64,000 nt of DNA from Ramlibacter tataouinensis (GTDB lineage: Bacteria > Pseudomonadota > Gammaproteobacteria > Burkholderiales > Burkholderiaceae_C). The stretch spans positions 930,001 to 994,000 of the forward strand of contig NZ_CP116009.1 in NCBI RefSeq assembly GCF_027941915.1, read 5' to 3'. Below the pieces are notes generated by a model. It did not search any database. It had not been told where the DNA came from and saw nothing but the letters and a program-made list of their open reading frames with translations. This document shows, piece by piece, positions 1 to 8,520 of the stretch. Position numbers and translations under genes: made by a program. Every line of letters begins with the position of its first letter. Within the stretch, counting starts at the first letter, position 1.

Positions 1-779
1 CGGAATATCCCGGAAACGCTGCCGTACTCCACTAGCTTGCCTGCATACATGACTGCAACAGAATCAGCAGTCTGGGCGACAAGCCCCAGATCGTGGGTGA
101 TGAGAATGAGGCCGGCACCACTTGCGGTCTTCGCCTTTTTCAACACCGACATCACCTGCGCCTGCACGGTCACATCCAGCGCCGTCGTCGGCTCGTCGGC
201 GATCAGGATCGTCGGATCGTTGGCGATTGCCATGCCGATCACCACACGTTGTCTCATCCCGCCCGAGAATTCGTGCGGGTACTGCCTGGCTCGCCTGGCC
301 GGATCTGGAACTCCCACGAGATCGAGAAGTTCGACGGCTCTATCGCGGGCCTGGCGTTGAGATACGCGCCGGTGGGCGCGGACCGCTTCCGCCAGTTGAT
401 CCCCGACCCGGAATAGCGGATTGAGCGTCGTCATCGGGTCCTGGAAGACCATCGCGATGTCGTTGCCTCGGATGTGCCGGAGATCGTCCCTGCCCATTGC
501 GAGGAGGTCTCGTCCGCGAAATAGGGCCCGGCCTCCGGTCACCGCACCATTTGGCGGAAGGAGCCCGAGAAGCGACAACATCGTCACACTCTTGCCGGAC
601 CCGGACTCGCCAACGATACCCAGTGTCTGTCCCTGCTCCAGAACGAACGAAACGCCATCAATCGCTCGAACCGAACGACCGGTGATCTGAAAATCGACCG
701 AAAGATCCTGGACGCTGAGCAATGCTCCGGCAGAGCCGGATACCTGTGGGAGCGAGTACTCCAAGTTCGCCGACTTCAT
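1..779 (-). CDS. ABC transporter ATP-binding protein (DppD/OppD type), partial
   Basis: Drives import of a peptide, nickel or related solute by ATP hydrolysis on the cytoplasmic side. The reading frame shows a Walker A (GESGSGKS), a Q-loop (VFQDPMTTLNP), the ABC signature (FSGGMRQR) and a Walker B (LIADEPTTALD), in the order and with the wording of the DppD/OppD family. The start ATG overlaps the TGA stop of the upstream permease by four bases, so translation is coupled. The gene runs off the left edge: about 259 codons are present, and the usual C-terminal oligopeptide-transporter domain is missing only because of the cut. It is last of the visible four-gene transporter operon. Substrate cannot be read from the sequence. 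Confidence 0.93.
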   Translation of the reverse strand, partial: MKSANLEYSLPQVSGSAGALLSVQDLSVDFQITGRSVRAIDGVSFVLEQGQTLGIVGESGSGKSVTMLSLLGLLPPNGAVTGGRALFRGRDLLAMGRDDLRHIRGNDIAMVFQDPMTTLNPLFRVGDQLAEAVRAHRRVSQRQARDRAVELLDLVGVPDPARRARQYPHEFSGGMRQRVVIGMAIANDPTILIADEPTTALDVTVQAQVMSVLKKAKTASGAGLILITHDLGLVAQTADSVAVMYAGKLVEYGSVSGIF

Positions 780-1681
780 GCTATCCCCCGCAGCCGAGGA
801 TCGAGAAAATCCCGCAATCCGTCGCCGACCAGGTTGCAGGCGAAGATCGTGAGAAGAATGAATAGGCCCGGGATCGTCACCGTGTGTGGATAGGAGATGA
901 AGGTTGCGCGTGCCGCGCCGAGCATGGTCCCCCATTCGGGCATGGGGTCCTGTACACCCAGGCCAAGGAATCCGAGGCCGGCTGCGATGAGAACGACGAC
1001 GCCAATGTTCAGCATCGCAAAAACCACGACGGCCGAGACGCAATTGCGCAAGATGTGCGTACGGATGATCGCCAGATGACTCACGCCACTTGCGATGGCA
1101 GCCTCGATGTACATCTCGCTCTTCAGCGAGAGCGCAAGCCCTCGCGAGAGCCTGACGAACTGAGGTACGACCGCAGCGGCAGAGGCGATGATCACGTTCC
1201 GGAGTTCTACGCCCAACGTCGCAACCAGAGCGATTGCCAGGAGGCCACCGCCCGCCATAGCCAGCAGCGTGTCCGTGATGCGCTGGATGACGAGGTCGAA
1301 CCATCCTCCGAAGTAACCGGAGAGCAGGCCCATCGAGACGCCGATCAGCAGCGCGATCGCAGTGGCACTCGCGCCGATCAGAAGCGTGATCCGGCCTCCG
1401 TAGAGAATTCGGGAGAAGATGTCGCGCCCGAGTTCGTCGGTACCGAACCAGTGCGCTGCGCTTGGGCTTTGCAGCGCCACAGCGAGATTCTGCTGCTCGG
1501 GATCATGGGAGGTCAGCAGGGGAGCGCAGATGACGGCCAGCAAGATAATGATGAGCACGGCGGCCCCAAGCGAGGCAGCCTTGTTCGTGACCATCGCTTG
1601 GCGAAGCGCTGCTGCACGATGCCGGAGCAAGTTGGCGCGGCTTTTCTTGTGCCCGCTGCACGATAGGGATATCTCAATCAT
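776..1681 (-). CDS. ABC transporter permease (DppC/OppC type)
   Basis: Inner-membrane permease of the peptide/nickel class. About six hydrophobic segments are visible, the N-terminal region reads HWFGTDELGRDIFSR, the hallmark of DppC/OppC, and the last third carries the family's cytoplasmic coupling region (EAAIASGVSHLAIIRTHILRN). I place the start at the ATG at 1681, which overlaps the end of the upstream permease by 8 bases; the frame is open to 1711, which would add ten residues and overlap further. About 301 residues is the normal size. It sits between the DppB-type permease and the ATPase and must pair with them. Confidence 0.93.
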   Translation of the reverse strand: MIEISLSCSGHKKSRANLLRHRAAALRQAMVTNKAASLGAAVLIIILLAVICAPLLTSHDPEQQNLAVALQSPSAAHWFGTDELGRDIFSRILYGGRITLLIGASATAIALLIGVSMGLLSGYFGGWFDLVIQRITDTLLAMAGGGLLAIALVATLGVELRNVIIASAAAVVPQFVRLSRGLALSLKSEMYIEAAIASGVSHLAIIRTHILRNCVSAVVVFAMLNIGVVVLIAAGLGFLGLGVQDPMPEWGTMLGAARATFISYPHTVTIPGLFILLTIFACNLVGDGLRDFLDPRLRGIA

Positions 1682-2615
1682 TGAGAACAATCCTCGGATC
1701 GATGACGGCATAAACCAGATCCGTAAGCAGATTCACCACGACGACGACGGCAGCGAAGATGAACACAATGCCCTGCATCATGGGGAAGTCACGAGCGGTT
1801 ATCGACTGGATCAGCAGGCGACCGATTCCTGGCCAGCTGAAGACCGTCTCGACAATGATCGCGCCGCCCATAAGCGCGCCGAGCTGAAGTCCGATGACCG
1901 TGACGATCGGAATGGCAGCGTTGCGCAGAGCGTGCTTGTATACGACGACCCAGTGCCGCAGGCCCTTCGCATAGCCTGTCCGGACATAGTCCTGGCGCAA
2001 GACATCGAGCATCGCGGCGCGGGTCATCCGGGCTACAAGACCGGCTGTGAACGTGGCCAGCGTCGCGGCTGGCAATACGATTGCACTCGCCGATTCCGCG
2101 CCACCTGTGGGAAACCATCGAAGATCGACCGACAGCGTCAGGATGAGCATCAAGGCCAGCCAGAATCCGGGCACCGAGATGGTCAGAACGGCGATGGACG
2201 AAGCGACGAGGTCGGGCCAGCGTCGGTGGTAAACGGCGGCCGTAACTCCCAACATTGCCCCGAGAATGGTGCCCACCACCACTGCGACGGTTGCGAGTTC
2301 AATCGTGTATGGCAACCGGCTCACGATCTCCTCTGTCACGGGGCGTGCCGTACGTGCAGACGTCCCAAGGTTCCCTTGGATCAGGTTTGAGATGAAGTGG
2401 ACGTATTGCTGGAGCAGACCGTCATCCAGCCGCAGCGCTGCCCGGATCCGCTCGACCTCGACCTGATCAGCCTGGACGCCGGCGATCACGCGAGCCGGAT
2501 CGCCGGGGAGCAATTTGGTGAGCGAAACAACGATGAACGCGACGCCCAGGATAGTGATGACGCTGAAGGAAAGGCGCCTGACGACGAACTGCAAGAGACT
2601 ACGCACAACTGCCAA
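1674..2615 (-). CDS. ABC transporter permease (DppB/OppB type)
   Basis: First permease of the peptide/nickel ABC transporter. The N-terminus has the DppB signature: one hydrophobic segment followed by KLLPGDPARVIAG. Further membrane segments and the EAA-like loop (DYVRTGYAKGLRHWVV) follow, and the C-terminus (LTDLVYAVIDPRI) is typical of the family. Length 313 residues fits. It lies about 60 bases downstream of the binding-protein gene and overlaps the DppC-type gene, so all four genes look like one transcript. Confidence 0.93.
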   Translation of the reverse strand: MAVVRSLLQFVVRRLSFSVITILGVAFIVVSLTKLLPGDPARVIAGVQADQVEVERIRAALRLDDGLLQQYVHFISNLIQGNLGTSARTARPVTEEIVSRLPYTIELATVAVVVGTILGAMLGVTAAVYHRRWPDLVASSIAVLTISVPGFWLALMLILTLSVDLRWFPTGGAESASAIVLPAATLATFTAGLVARMTRAAMLDVLRQDYVRTGYAKGLRHWVVVYKHALRNAAIPIVTVIGLQLGALMGGAIIVETVFSWPGIGRLLIQSITARDFPMMQGIVFIFAAVVVVVNLLTDLVYAVIDPRIVLND

Positions 2616-2678
2616 CTCCAGGCCGAATCGAAGGGAAGTGCAGGCCGCCGATACACGAGGCTTGGCGGCCTGCGGTAC

Positions 2679-4289
2679 TCAGTTCGCCGGCCTCGCATGA
2701 ATCGTGTCGAAGTACTCGTTCGGCGCAACCGTGATTCCGGTGAGAGCAGAGTTGAATGCGATCGGGTATTTCTGGGCCCACAGGAAAATGAATGGTGCGT
2801 CGTCCCATACGATCTTCTGGGCATCGCAATAAAGCGCCGACCGTGTCTGCAAGTTGATCTCCTTTGCTGCAGATGCGAGCAGCGCGTCGACCTTGGCATT
2901 CTTGTAGAACGAGGTCGCGAGGCCGCGCGGCGGTGCCTGGTCGCTCTGAAACTGTGTCATCGGCTGCTGCGGGTCCATGTAGGAAGCGGCCCAACCGAGA
3001 ATGTGAAGGCCGAAGTTGTCCTTCGGCGCGGACGTCACGCGGCCGACATAGGTCGGCCAGTCCAGAGTTGTCACCTTGACAGTCACGCCCACGTCCTTGA
3101 GATAGCCGGCAATGGCCTGGGCGATCTGAGTTGCCTGGGGGTACTTTCCGTTGGGTGCTCCGAACTCGACTTCGAGGCTCTTGACGCCAGCATCCTTGAG
3201 AAGGGTACGAGCCTTTTCAGGGTCATACGCGTAAGGGTGGTCCATCGTGCAGTTGTCGGCCAATGCAGGCGCAAGCGGCCCCTTGGCTGCCTCGGCAGTG
3301 TTATGCATCACACTCTTGATGATCGCTTCTCGGTCGATTGCGTAGTTGAGCGCGCGGCGGACCAGCGGGTTGTCGAACGGCGGCCTTTGTGTATTGAACA
3401 CGGCGTAGAGCGTGCGCGCGGGCAAGCCCGTGTGCACGGTGGTACTGCTGTTCTTACTGATCGCATCCAGAGAGGTCAGCGGCGGCGACAGGATCATTTG
3501 CGCCTCTCCGCTCATTAGCATGTTCTGGCGCGAAGAGGCCTCTGGAACGATCTTGAACGAGATGCCCTTGAAATAGGGCTTCGCACCCCAGTAGCTTTCG
3601 TTCCGAGACATCGCGATCTTCTCGCCGCGGTCGTATTGCTCGACCCGGTATGGCCCAGTGCCTACCGGCAGGACGATCTTGGTGTAGCTGTTTCCGTTCT
3701 GGCTTACGGAGTCTGGCGCCAGAATGCCCACAGTCTCGAGGGAAAGGGCCTTAGGGAGCGCAGGGGCGGGCCTGGAGAGCACGAGTTCGACCGTATGGGC
3801 ATCCGGTGTCAGCACCTCGCTGATCGCAGAGAATGCGCTGCGATAAGGCACGGTCACCTTGGGATCAAGGACGCGGTCGAGAGTTGCCTTGACAGCCGTC
3901 GACGTGAATGGGCTGCCATTTTGGAAGGTCACGTTCTTGCGCAGGTCGAGCGTGAGCTTCAGTCCGTCGTTGGACAATTTCCATGAAGTAGCGAGTCCCG
4001 GAGCGAGTTCCCCCGTCGCCGTCGTATTGGTGAGGGTCTCGACGCTATATTTGAGAATGCTTGCAACTACGGATGTCGTCTGGGACTGCGGGTCCAGGGT
4101 GTCGGGTTCCGCATCGATCGCGATCACGAGTTGTTGATCTTTCTTGACGGTCGCCGTTTCACTAGCCGAGTTTCCGCGAGAGCAGCTCGTGAGTGCAGCT
4201 ACTGCGGCTAACGCCAAAAACAGCGTCGCCTTCGCGGGGGCGGCGGATCGACGCCGGTACGGCTTGTTGGACCTGTGCTTGCTATTCAT
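2679..4289 (-). CDS. Peptide/nickel-type ABC substrate-binding lipoprotein (SBP family 5)
   Basis: Periplasmic binding lipoprotein that delivers solute to the two permeases downstream. A cationic N-terminus, a hydrophobic stretch and the lipobox LTSC mark it for lipid anchoring. The mature part follows the DppA/OppA plan, with phrases such as VTFQNGSPFTSTAVKATLDR, VLPVGTGPYRVEQYDRGEKI and VRRALNYAIDREAI. About 536 residues is normal. The frame is open to 4424, but the ATG at 4289 has AGAGAGG about seven bases upstream and leaves a proper signal sequence right behind it, which decides the start. Substrate unknown. Confidence 0.92.
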   Translation of the reverse strand: MNSKHRSNKPYRRRSAAPAKATLFLALAAVAALTSCSRGNSASETATVKKDQQLVIAIDAEPDTLDPQSQTTSVVASILKYSVETLTNTTATGELAPGLATSWKLSNDGLKLTLDLRKNVTFQNGSPFTSTAVKATLDRVLDPKVTVPYRSAFSAISEVLTPDAHTVELVLSRPAPALPKALSLETVGILAPDSVSQNGNSYTKIVLPVGTGPYRVEQYDRGEKIAMSRNESYWGAKPYFKGISFKIVPEASSRQNMLMSGEAQMILSPPLTSLDAISKNSSTTVHTGLPARTLYAVFNTQRPPFDNPLVRRALNYAIDREAIIKSVMHNTAEAAKGPLAPALADNCTMDHPYAYDPEKARTLLKDAGVKSLEVEFGAPNGKYPQATQIAQAIAGYLKDVGVTVKVTTLDWPTYVGRVTSAPKDNFGLHILGWAASYMDPQQPMTQFQSDQAPPRGLATSFYKNAKVDALLASAAKEINLQTRSALYCDAQKIVWDDAPFIFLWAQKYPIAFNSALTGITVAPNEYFDTIHARPAN

Positions 4290-4581
4290 AACAGTGCGCC
4301 TCTCTTGGAGAAGAAGGGTTTGCTTTCCTAAAGGTTGATCCGGCGTTGAGCCATTGACTCTTTGACGGTCGCTAAATCCAGTTGCCCATGGATAGAAGCC
4401 AACTCGCGAGCGCCGCCATCGCATGTTGCCTTGATAGACCGACGCGTCGGGTTATTTATTAGGTGTCGCATTCTCTTGGTGACGAGTGCCACATTCATCG
4501 GGAGTAACCCGTAAGGCGCTGCTGCCGCCCCTCTGGCCACCCCGGCACACCCCAGACGGCGAGAGCTCACCTCAGTGCTGA
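4290..4581 (-). promoter_or_regulatory. Leader region of the peptide-type ABC operon, with a 12-bp palindrome
   Basis: Non-coding gap between the nitroreductase gene and the binding-protein gene; the operon promoter should lie here. A perfect palindrome, CCGACGCGTCGG, occupies 4439-4450, followed by an AT-rich stretch (TTATTTATTAGG on the plus strand). It could be an operator, but no regulator gene stands beside it. A short frame ending at 4328 exists; I do not call it a gene. Confidence 0.35.
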
Positions 4582-5280
4582 TCAATCCTCGCTCGACTCA
4601 ACCCAAACGACGCTCTCGAAAATGCTCGCCCGACCCATCCGGTATGCGTTTGCCGGGTGCGAATGTTCCTCGTAGCCGAATGAGACGCCACACACGAGGA
4701 TTCTCCCGTCCGGGATCCCCAACTCCCGGCGAACGATGTCCGGATATGACGCCAACGCCGCCTGTGCGATGCTGGAAACCCCACTCGCGCTCGCCGCAAG
4801 CATGAAGTTAGAGACCCAGGCGCCGCAATCGATGGCGCCGTAGCTACCCAATTCCCGCGGTGCGGTCACGAAAGCCACGTGCGGGGCGCCAAACATCCGG
4901 AAGTTCTCACGTGCCTGAAGATTCGAGGCCTCGCGGTCGCCCCGGGCAATGCCTACGCTCTCGTAAAGACTCCAGCCGCATGCGCGACGTCGGTCGAGAT
5001 AGGCACCCCGATATTCGCCGGGGAAGGGTAAGTCTGGTCGCGCTGGCTCGTTAGCAGATGCTTCGTACAGCATCGCACGCAATCGCTCGAGTGCGGCACC
5101 ACTGGCGATATACACCAGCCATGGCTGTGCGTTGCACCACGAGGCAGTGAGTTGCGCCTGCTCCAGGATCGTTTTTACGGTATCAACTTCAACGGGACGT
5201 CCGTTGAAAGCGCGACAACTATGGCGATTCCGCAGCAACGTTTCGAGGCTGTCGCTTAGTCCTTGCCGTACTTCTGTCAT
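4582..5280 (-). CDS. Nitroreductase family protein
   Basis: FMN-dependent oxidoreductase, presumably reducing nitro, quinone or enone groups with NAD(P)H in the cytoplasm. The N-terminus RNRHSCRAFNGRPVE is the FMN-binding start of the family, followed by QAQLTASWCNAQPWLVYIAS; the C-terminal half carries the usual GVSSIAQAALASYPDIVRRE and the terminal FGY-EH segment. The start is the ATG at 5280: the GTGAGG just before it is better read as the ribosome site than as the GTG start at 5292. Length 232 residues is typical. It points toward the transporter operon and away from the tctC/ligA relics; electron donor and substrate are unknown. Confidence 0.88.
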   Translation of the reverse strand: MTEVRQGLSDSLETLLRNRHSCRAFNGRPVEVDTVKTILEQAQLTASWCNAQPWLVYIASGAALERLRAMLYEASANEPARPDLPFPGEYRGAYLDRRRACGWSLYESVGIARGDREASNLQARENFRMFGAPHVAFVTAPRELGSYGAIDCGAWVSNFMLAASASGVSSIAQAALASYPDIVRRELGIPDGRILVCGVSFGYEEHSHPANAYRMGRASIFESVVWVESSED

Positions 5281-5313
5281 CAAATACCTCACGAATGAAC
5301 CGAGCGGAACCTT

Positions 5314-5672
5314 CTAGACCTTGAACCCCGGTTCGGTGACCAGCCCACCCAATGGCTCTATTACGGAACGCAGGAAGGCGTCGAAGCAGCCCGCGTTACC
5401 AGCGGCCATCCGAACCTCTAGTCAGCGCCAGCGCTCGACGATTTCCAGCTGCGCCAGAATTTCCTGCAGCAGCTGATCGAGCTTGGTAACGATCGCATCG
5501 GACGTACCGCGCCGGCAAGCGATACCGCTCCAGGTGCCGAAATCGAAGCTGGGTGACACCGTCTCGGCCAGAGTGGTCACCTGGGGGATCAGTTCGGCCT
5601 GCCTGATGGTGCTCACCGCGATCGGCCGGAGCATTCCGGCCTTGATCTGCTGCAGCGCGCCAGTCAGGGTCG
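5314..5672 (-). pseudogene. Remnant of a TctC/Bug-family binding protein (3' part, disrupted)
   Basis: Decayed C-terminal part of a Bug-type periplasmic binding protein. One frame reads GALQQIKAGMLRPIAVSTI then AELIPQVTTLAETV and GTSDAIVTKLDQLLQEILAQ, which tracks the family's end region. It stops at 5422, but the following bases resume in another frame as FDAFLRSVIEPLGGLVTEP, matching the usual Bug tail, and stop at 5314. So the C-terminus is split by a frameshift or stop. The N-terminal two thirds are absent: the sequence changes abruptly into a ligA-like reading frame near 5670. Compare the two intact Bug genes further right. Confidence 0.7.
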
Positions 5673-5872
5673 TCGCGCTGGCAGACCAGTTCGCGCTGCT
5701 CCATGGGAAGTCGGAACCCATCCATGTACGCCTCGGAATCCTCCTTGAAGCAGGCGCGGTTAGCAGCCTGGTTCAGGGGAAAGGCCATCTTGTTCAGCTC
5801 GTGGGCGCCCTGCGATAGGTTCAGGTCAAACGGTGGCACGTCGCTCACGGCAGAAGTTAAAGGAGGCGTCAT
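5673..5872 (-). pseudogene. 5' fragment of a LigA-like (extradiol dioxygenase alpha subunit) gene
   Basis: Start ATG and about 65 codons of a protein resembling the small LigA subunit of protocatechuate 4,5-dioxygenase type enzymes. The diagnostic run is HELNKMAFPLNQAANRACF, then EDSEAYMDGFRLPMEQREL. After that the frame goes on only as low-complexity shadow of the tctC relic, so the 3' half was replaced or deleted. The gene reads away from the TetR gene across a shared operator, suggesting that it was once the regulated target. It is not expected to give a working enzyme. Confidence 0.65.
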
Positions 5873-5907
5873 TCCGGGCTTGCCATCTCGTCGGTGGCTC
5901 GTACAAT

Positions 5908-5927
5908 CCTACCAACCAGTAGGTAGG
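5908..5927. promoter_or_regulatory. Probable TetR operator (imperfect 20-bp palindrome)
   Basis: The sequence reads CCTACCAACCAGTAGGTAGG; eight of ten base pairs are symmetric. Palindromes of the ACCNACCNGTNGGT kind are common TetR-family sites. It lies between the divergent ligA relic (start 5872) and the TetR gene (start 5988), the normal place for an autoregulatory operator. Confidence 0.65.
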
Positions 5928-5987
5928 GCAGTGTACGGCCTTGTTCTGTCTGGTCCGGCTTAGTGATTACCCTCAAACTAAAAAGTG

Positions 5988-6638
5988 ATGAAGACTGCCT
6001 CGGAACTCACCCCGGCTGCGCAGCGCGTGGTCGACGCCGCCCAGGAGTTGATTCAAAGCCGCGGCTACAACGGCTTTTCCTACGACGACATTTCGCACCG
6101 GCTCGGTCTGCGCAAAGCCAGCATTCACCACCACTTCCGCACCAAGGCAGACCTCGGCGCCACGGTGGTCCGCCGCTACACGGAGGATTTCCGCGGCAAG
6201 CTCGCGCACATCGATGCCAGCTGCAGCAGTCCTGAGGCGCGGCTTCGTGCCTACGTGGAGTTGTTCACCCAGACCTATGCCCGCGACCGCCACCTGTGCC
6301 CCGGTGGGATGCTTAGCACCGAGACCGAATCCCTCCCGCCCGAGGTGGTTGCCGAGGTGGTGACGTTTTTCGAGGTCAGCCTGACCTGGCTCGCGCAGCT
6401 GTTCAAACAAGCGAGGCCGCACGGACAGCCGGCAACCGATACCTCTCCCGAGCGGCTGGCCCTTTGCCTGCTTTCCTGCCTGCAAGGCTCGATGGTGGTC
6501 GGACGCGCCATAGCGGACCCGAGGGCGAGTGCGGCCGCGGTGGGCGATGTCGGCCGGACGGCCGTGGAACTGTTCCTCTCCCTAAGCGCCGCGAGCCGAC
6601 CCGCTCAGCGACGATCCGGGCCCAAGCTAGCAGCCTGA
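5988..6638 (+). CDS. TetR/AcrR family transcriptional regulator
   Basis: DNA-binding repressor, cytoplasmic dimer. The N-terminal helix-turn-helix is clear: AAQELIQSRGYNGFSYDDIS, then LGLRKASIHHHFRTKADL at about residues 40-60. The C-terminal part (ERLALCLLSCLQGSMVVGRA) resembles the TetR_C ligand and dimer region. I take the ATG at 5988; a GTG lies directly before it. The operator-like palindrome upstream suggests autoregulation and control of the divergent ligA/tctC locus, which is now broken, so this regulator may have lost its main target. Ligand unknown. Confidence 0.9.
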   Translation: MKTASELTPAAQRVVDAAQELIQSRGYNGFSYDDISHRLGLRKASIHHHFRTKADLGATVVRRYTEDFRGKLAHIDASCSSPEARLRAYVELFTQTYARDRHLCPGGMLSTETESLPPEVVAEVVTFFEVSLTWLAQLFKQARPHGQPATDTSPERLALCLLSCLQGSMVVGRAIADPRASAAAVGDVGRTAVELFLSLSAASRPAQRRSGPKLAA

Positions 6639-6709
6639 GTGGCGGTGCGCGCCAGCGCATCGTCCATATCTCCAGGGCGCTTCATGCCGGCCTGGACTGA
6701 GCAGGATCC

Positions 6710-6865
6710 ATGGCAACAATGGCGCGTAGCAGGGATCGTGCGCCATCGCGGTTCGCGGCGACCTTCCCCACCGCTGCTAGGCCAGCGCCCGAAGAGGTGT
6801 TGGAAGATCTGCTTGGGCTTTCTGCCAAGCGCATCTCCGGTCTCAAAGATGCCGCTGTGATCTAG
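6710..6865 (+). pseudogene. C-terminal relic of a CaiB/BaiF (family III) CoA-transferase
   Basis: The frame ends in APEEVLEDLLGLSAKRISG and then LKDAAVI before TAG. This closely follows the conserved end of family III CoA-transferases (HTDEVL..LG.S...I..L...GVI). Only about 51 codons remain, preceded by sequence with no homology I can name, so the rest of the gene is gone. With the ligA and tctC relics nearby it suggests that a former aromatic or organic-acid degradation cluster was deleted here. Confidence 0.5.
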
Positions 6866-7289
6866 CGTGAGCCAAGGGACTTGAATGCGGCTGTTCGCCT
6901 TCGACGGCGACAGCATCTGGCCGGAAGGCGGCTTTTGGCCGACAGCAGACATCGCTGCTTACGCACCACACGCGCCACTCCCCTGCCCTCCGACCGACGG
7001 AGTCTCAGTCCGGTGGTCGCGGGCTGAGAGGGCGTCTGTCAAGCTCCGTAAGTGGCCTTCCACATTTTGGTCTACCACCAGCGTGCGTTATGGAAGTCCC
7101 GCTGCTAGACCGCAACGCTACAGGAGCTGGTTGGCGACGAATGGCGTTGGTCGAAATGAAGCAGCAGAGTTGCATGCCGCTCCGATCGGAGAGGACGCAC
7201 TCTCGTTACCGCCAAGCCAACATCGTGGCGAAAGGCCTCCGAACAGTGGCTTGCGTCGAGACGAATGACCGCGGGCGGGATAAGCAAGT
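6866..7289. other. Gene-free stretch
   Basis: I find no convincing gene, RNA or repeat. Frames here are short, rich in Arg/Ser/Pro and unlike known families. It may be further debris of the decayed cluster. Confidence 0.5.
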
Positions 7290-8159
7290 TCACAATTCGG
7301 AGGTCAGCTCAGGCCATTCGAAGAGCGCCTGATCAGTGTCGAACTTCTGCCGCAGCCACAGCACGTCTTCCGCGCGCACTTTTCTCAGCGCCGGTAGACT
7401 TGCAGAGCTGACCTTGTTCAGATAGAGCAAGAACGAAACGAGTGCTGCCAAGCGCTCGATACTGCGGCGATATCCCCAGTACGCATAGTCCGGCGACTCA
7501 ATGCCATGAAGATTTTCGGTCAGTATCCGCTTCAGAACCGCCCGCCTCAACGCCATCGGAATGCTGCCCTCACCCTCATACCCGTGCGCACGCAGAAATG
7601 CTCGGTCTTCCCATTCGTGTCTGAGTATGACGGTCGGGTTGTACGGGCCACACAAGCCCTCTGCTAGCACGCATCCTCCGGGATACTGGCGAGACCACCT
7701 GGGGTGTCCAATCGCGCTAATCCCAGCGTGATTCGCTTCGATATGCTTTAGAACATCCGCACTCAAGAGCGTGTAAGGGTCCGCGCGCGTCATGAGGCCT
7801 AACACCAATAGTTCCTGCGGGAACACACGCTGAGAGCTGCCGAGGCCTTTAAACTGATCGAGCTCGACTTGATGGAAGTTCTCTGTCCCGATGGCAATCG
7901 CGTTGCAAAAGGCTGGATGGTCAACGCACGAGAAGAATCGGCTCTGCAGGAACCTCAGGAAGACCGTCTTCGGCCACGGCCCCTCGCCACACACGTAAAT
8001 CGGCCCCCCAATCCAGTCCACGTCCGAAGCGGTCACACGACCTGCGAGCGCGTTCAGGAGAAATGGAGCATGGAGCCCAGATGGGTGCATGCGTGCAAAC
8101 TTATCCAACTCAACAGGATGTTGGCTTCCCATCTTCTTGAACTCTTTGCTAGCAGACAC
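7290..8159 (-). CDS. Hypothetical protein, about 289 residues
   Basis: I do not recognise the family. The frame looks coding: balanced composition, an ordered run such as GGPIYVCGEGPWPKTVFLRF, LLSADVLKHIEANHAGIS and RRSIERLAALVSFLLYLN, and few rare codons. No signal peptide or clear membrane segment. I suggest the GTG at 8159 with GAGGCGAG just upstream; an ATG at 8132 is the alternative. Directly upstream another frame (to about 8344) carries plausible protein-like sequence (MNTVRVGGLVDPTTEVPLLS), so the true gene may be longer and broken by a frameshift near 8160. GC is lower than in the neighbouring ThDP operon, and it stands alone. Function unknown. Confidence 0.5.
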   Translation of the reverse strand: MSASKEFKKMGSQHPVELDKFARMHPSGLHAPFLLNALAGRVTASDVDWIGGPIYVCGEGPWPKTVFLRFLQSRFFSCVDHPAFCNAIAIGTENFHQVELDQFKGLGSSQRVFPQELLVLGLMTRADPYTLLSADVLKHIEANHAGISAIGHPRWSRQYPGGCVLAEGLCGPYNPTVILRHEWEDRAFLRAHGYEGEGSIPMALRRAVLKRILTENLHGIESPDYAYWGYRRSIERLAALVSFLLYLNKVSSASLPALRKVRAEDVLWLRQKFDTDQALFEWPELTSEL

Positions 8160-8520
8160 TGCGTGCTCGCCTCGCTGAGGAGCGGCACCTCGGTAGTCGG
8201 GTCCACGAGGCCGCCAACCCGTACTGTATTCATGAACGCCTCTGCGTGTGAGCAAATTCGCATTGCCGGCCTGCAGATCGGAAGTTTTAAGTCCTCTCGA
8301 GTTCTACTTGGTTCCACGGAGCTCTCGTCCCCCAAGAGTCCCACGAGGTTGACCTTTCCGAGCGCGAACGGCTAATCGTCCCCCGGCGGCTCCGCCACTC
8401 GACCCCGGCGAGCCAGACACCTGCGGAGTGTCAATCCGCCGATCGTGCGCGCAAGCTGAAGGACAAATTCACAGGCTGGAGTGACCCGCCAATCTGTGCC
8501 CGTGATTGCCGAAACAAACC
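8160..8520. other. Gene-free stretch before the ThDP operon end
   Basis: Apart from the possible 5' extension of the hypothetical gene, which would occupy about 8160-8344 in a shifted frame, nothing is recognised. The last 150 bases are GC-rich and contain no clear terminator with a T-run. Confidence 0.4.

Noticed and set aside
4328..4585. Small minus-strand frame before the peptide-type ABC operon
   Set aside because: No ribosome site, overlaps the expected promoter and palindrome, no family.
8054..8344. Separate small gene upstream of the hypothetical gene at 7290
   Set aside because: It overlaps that gene in another frame; at best it is the 5' end of the same gene before a frameshift.
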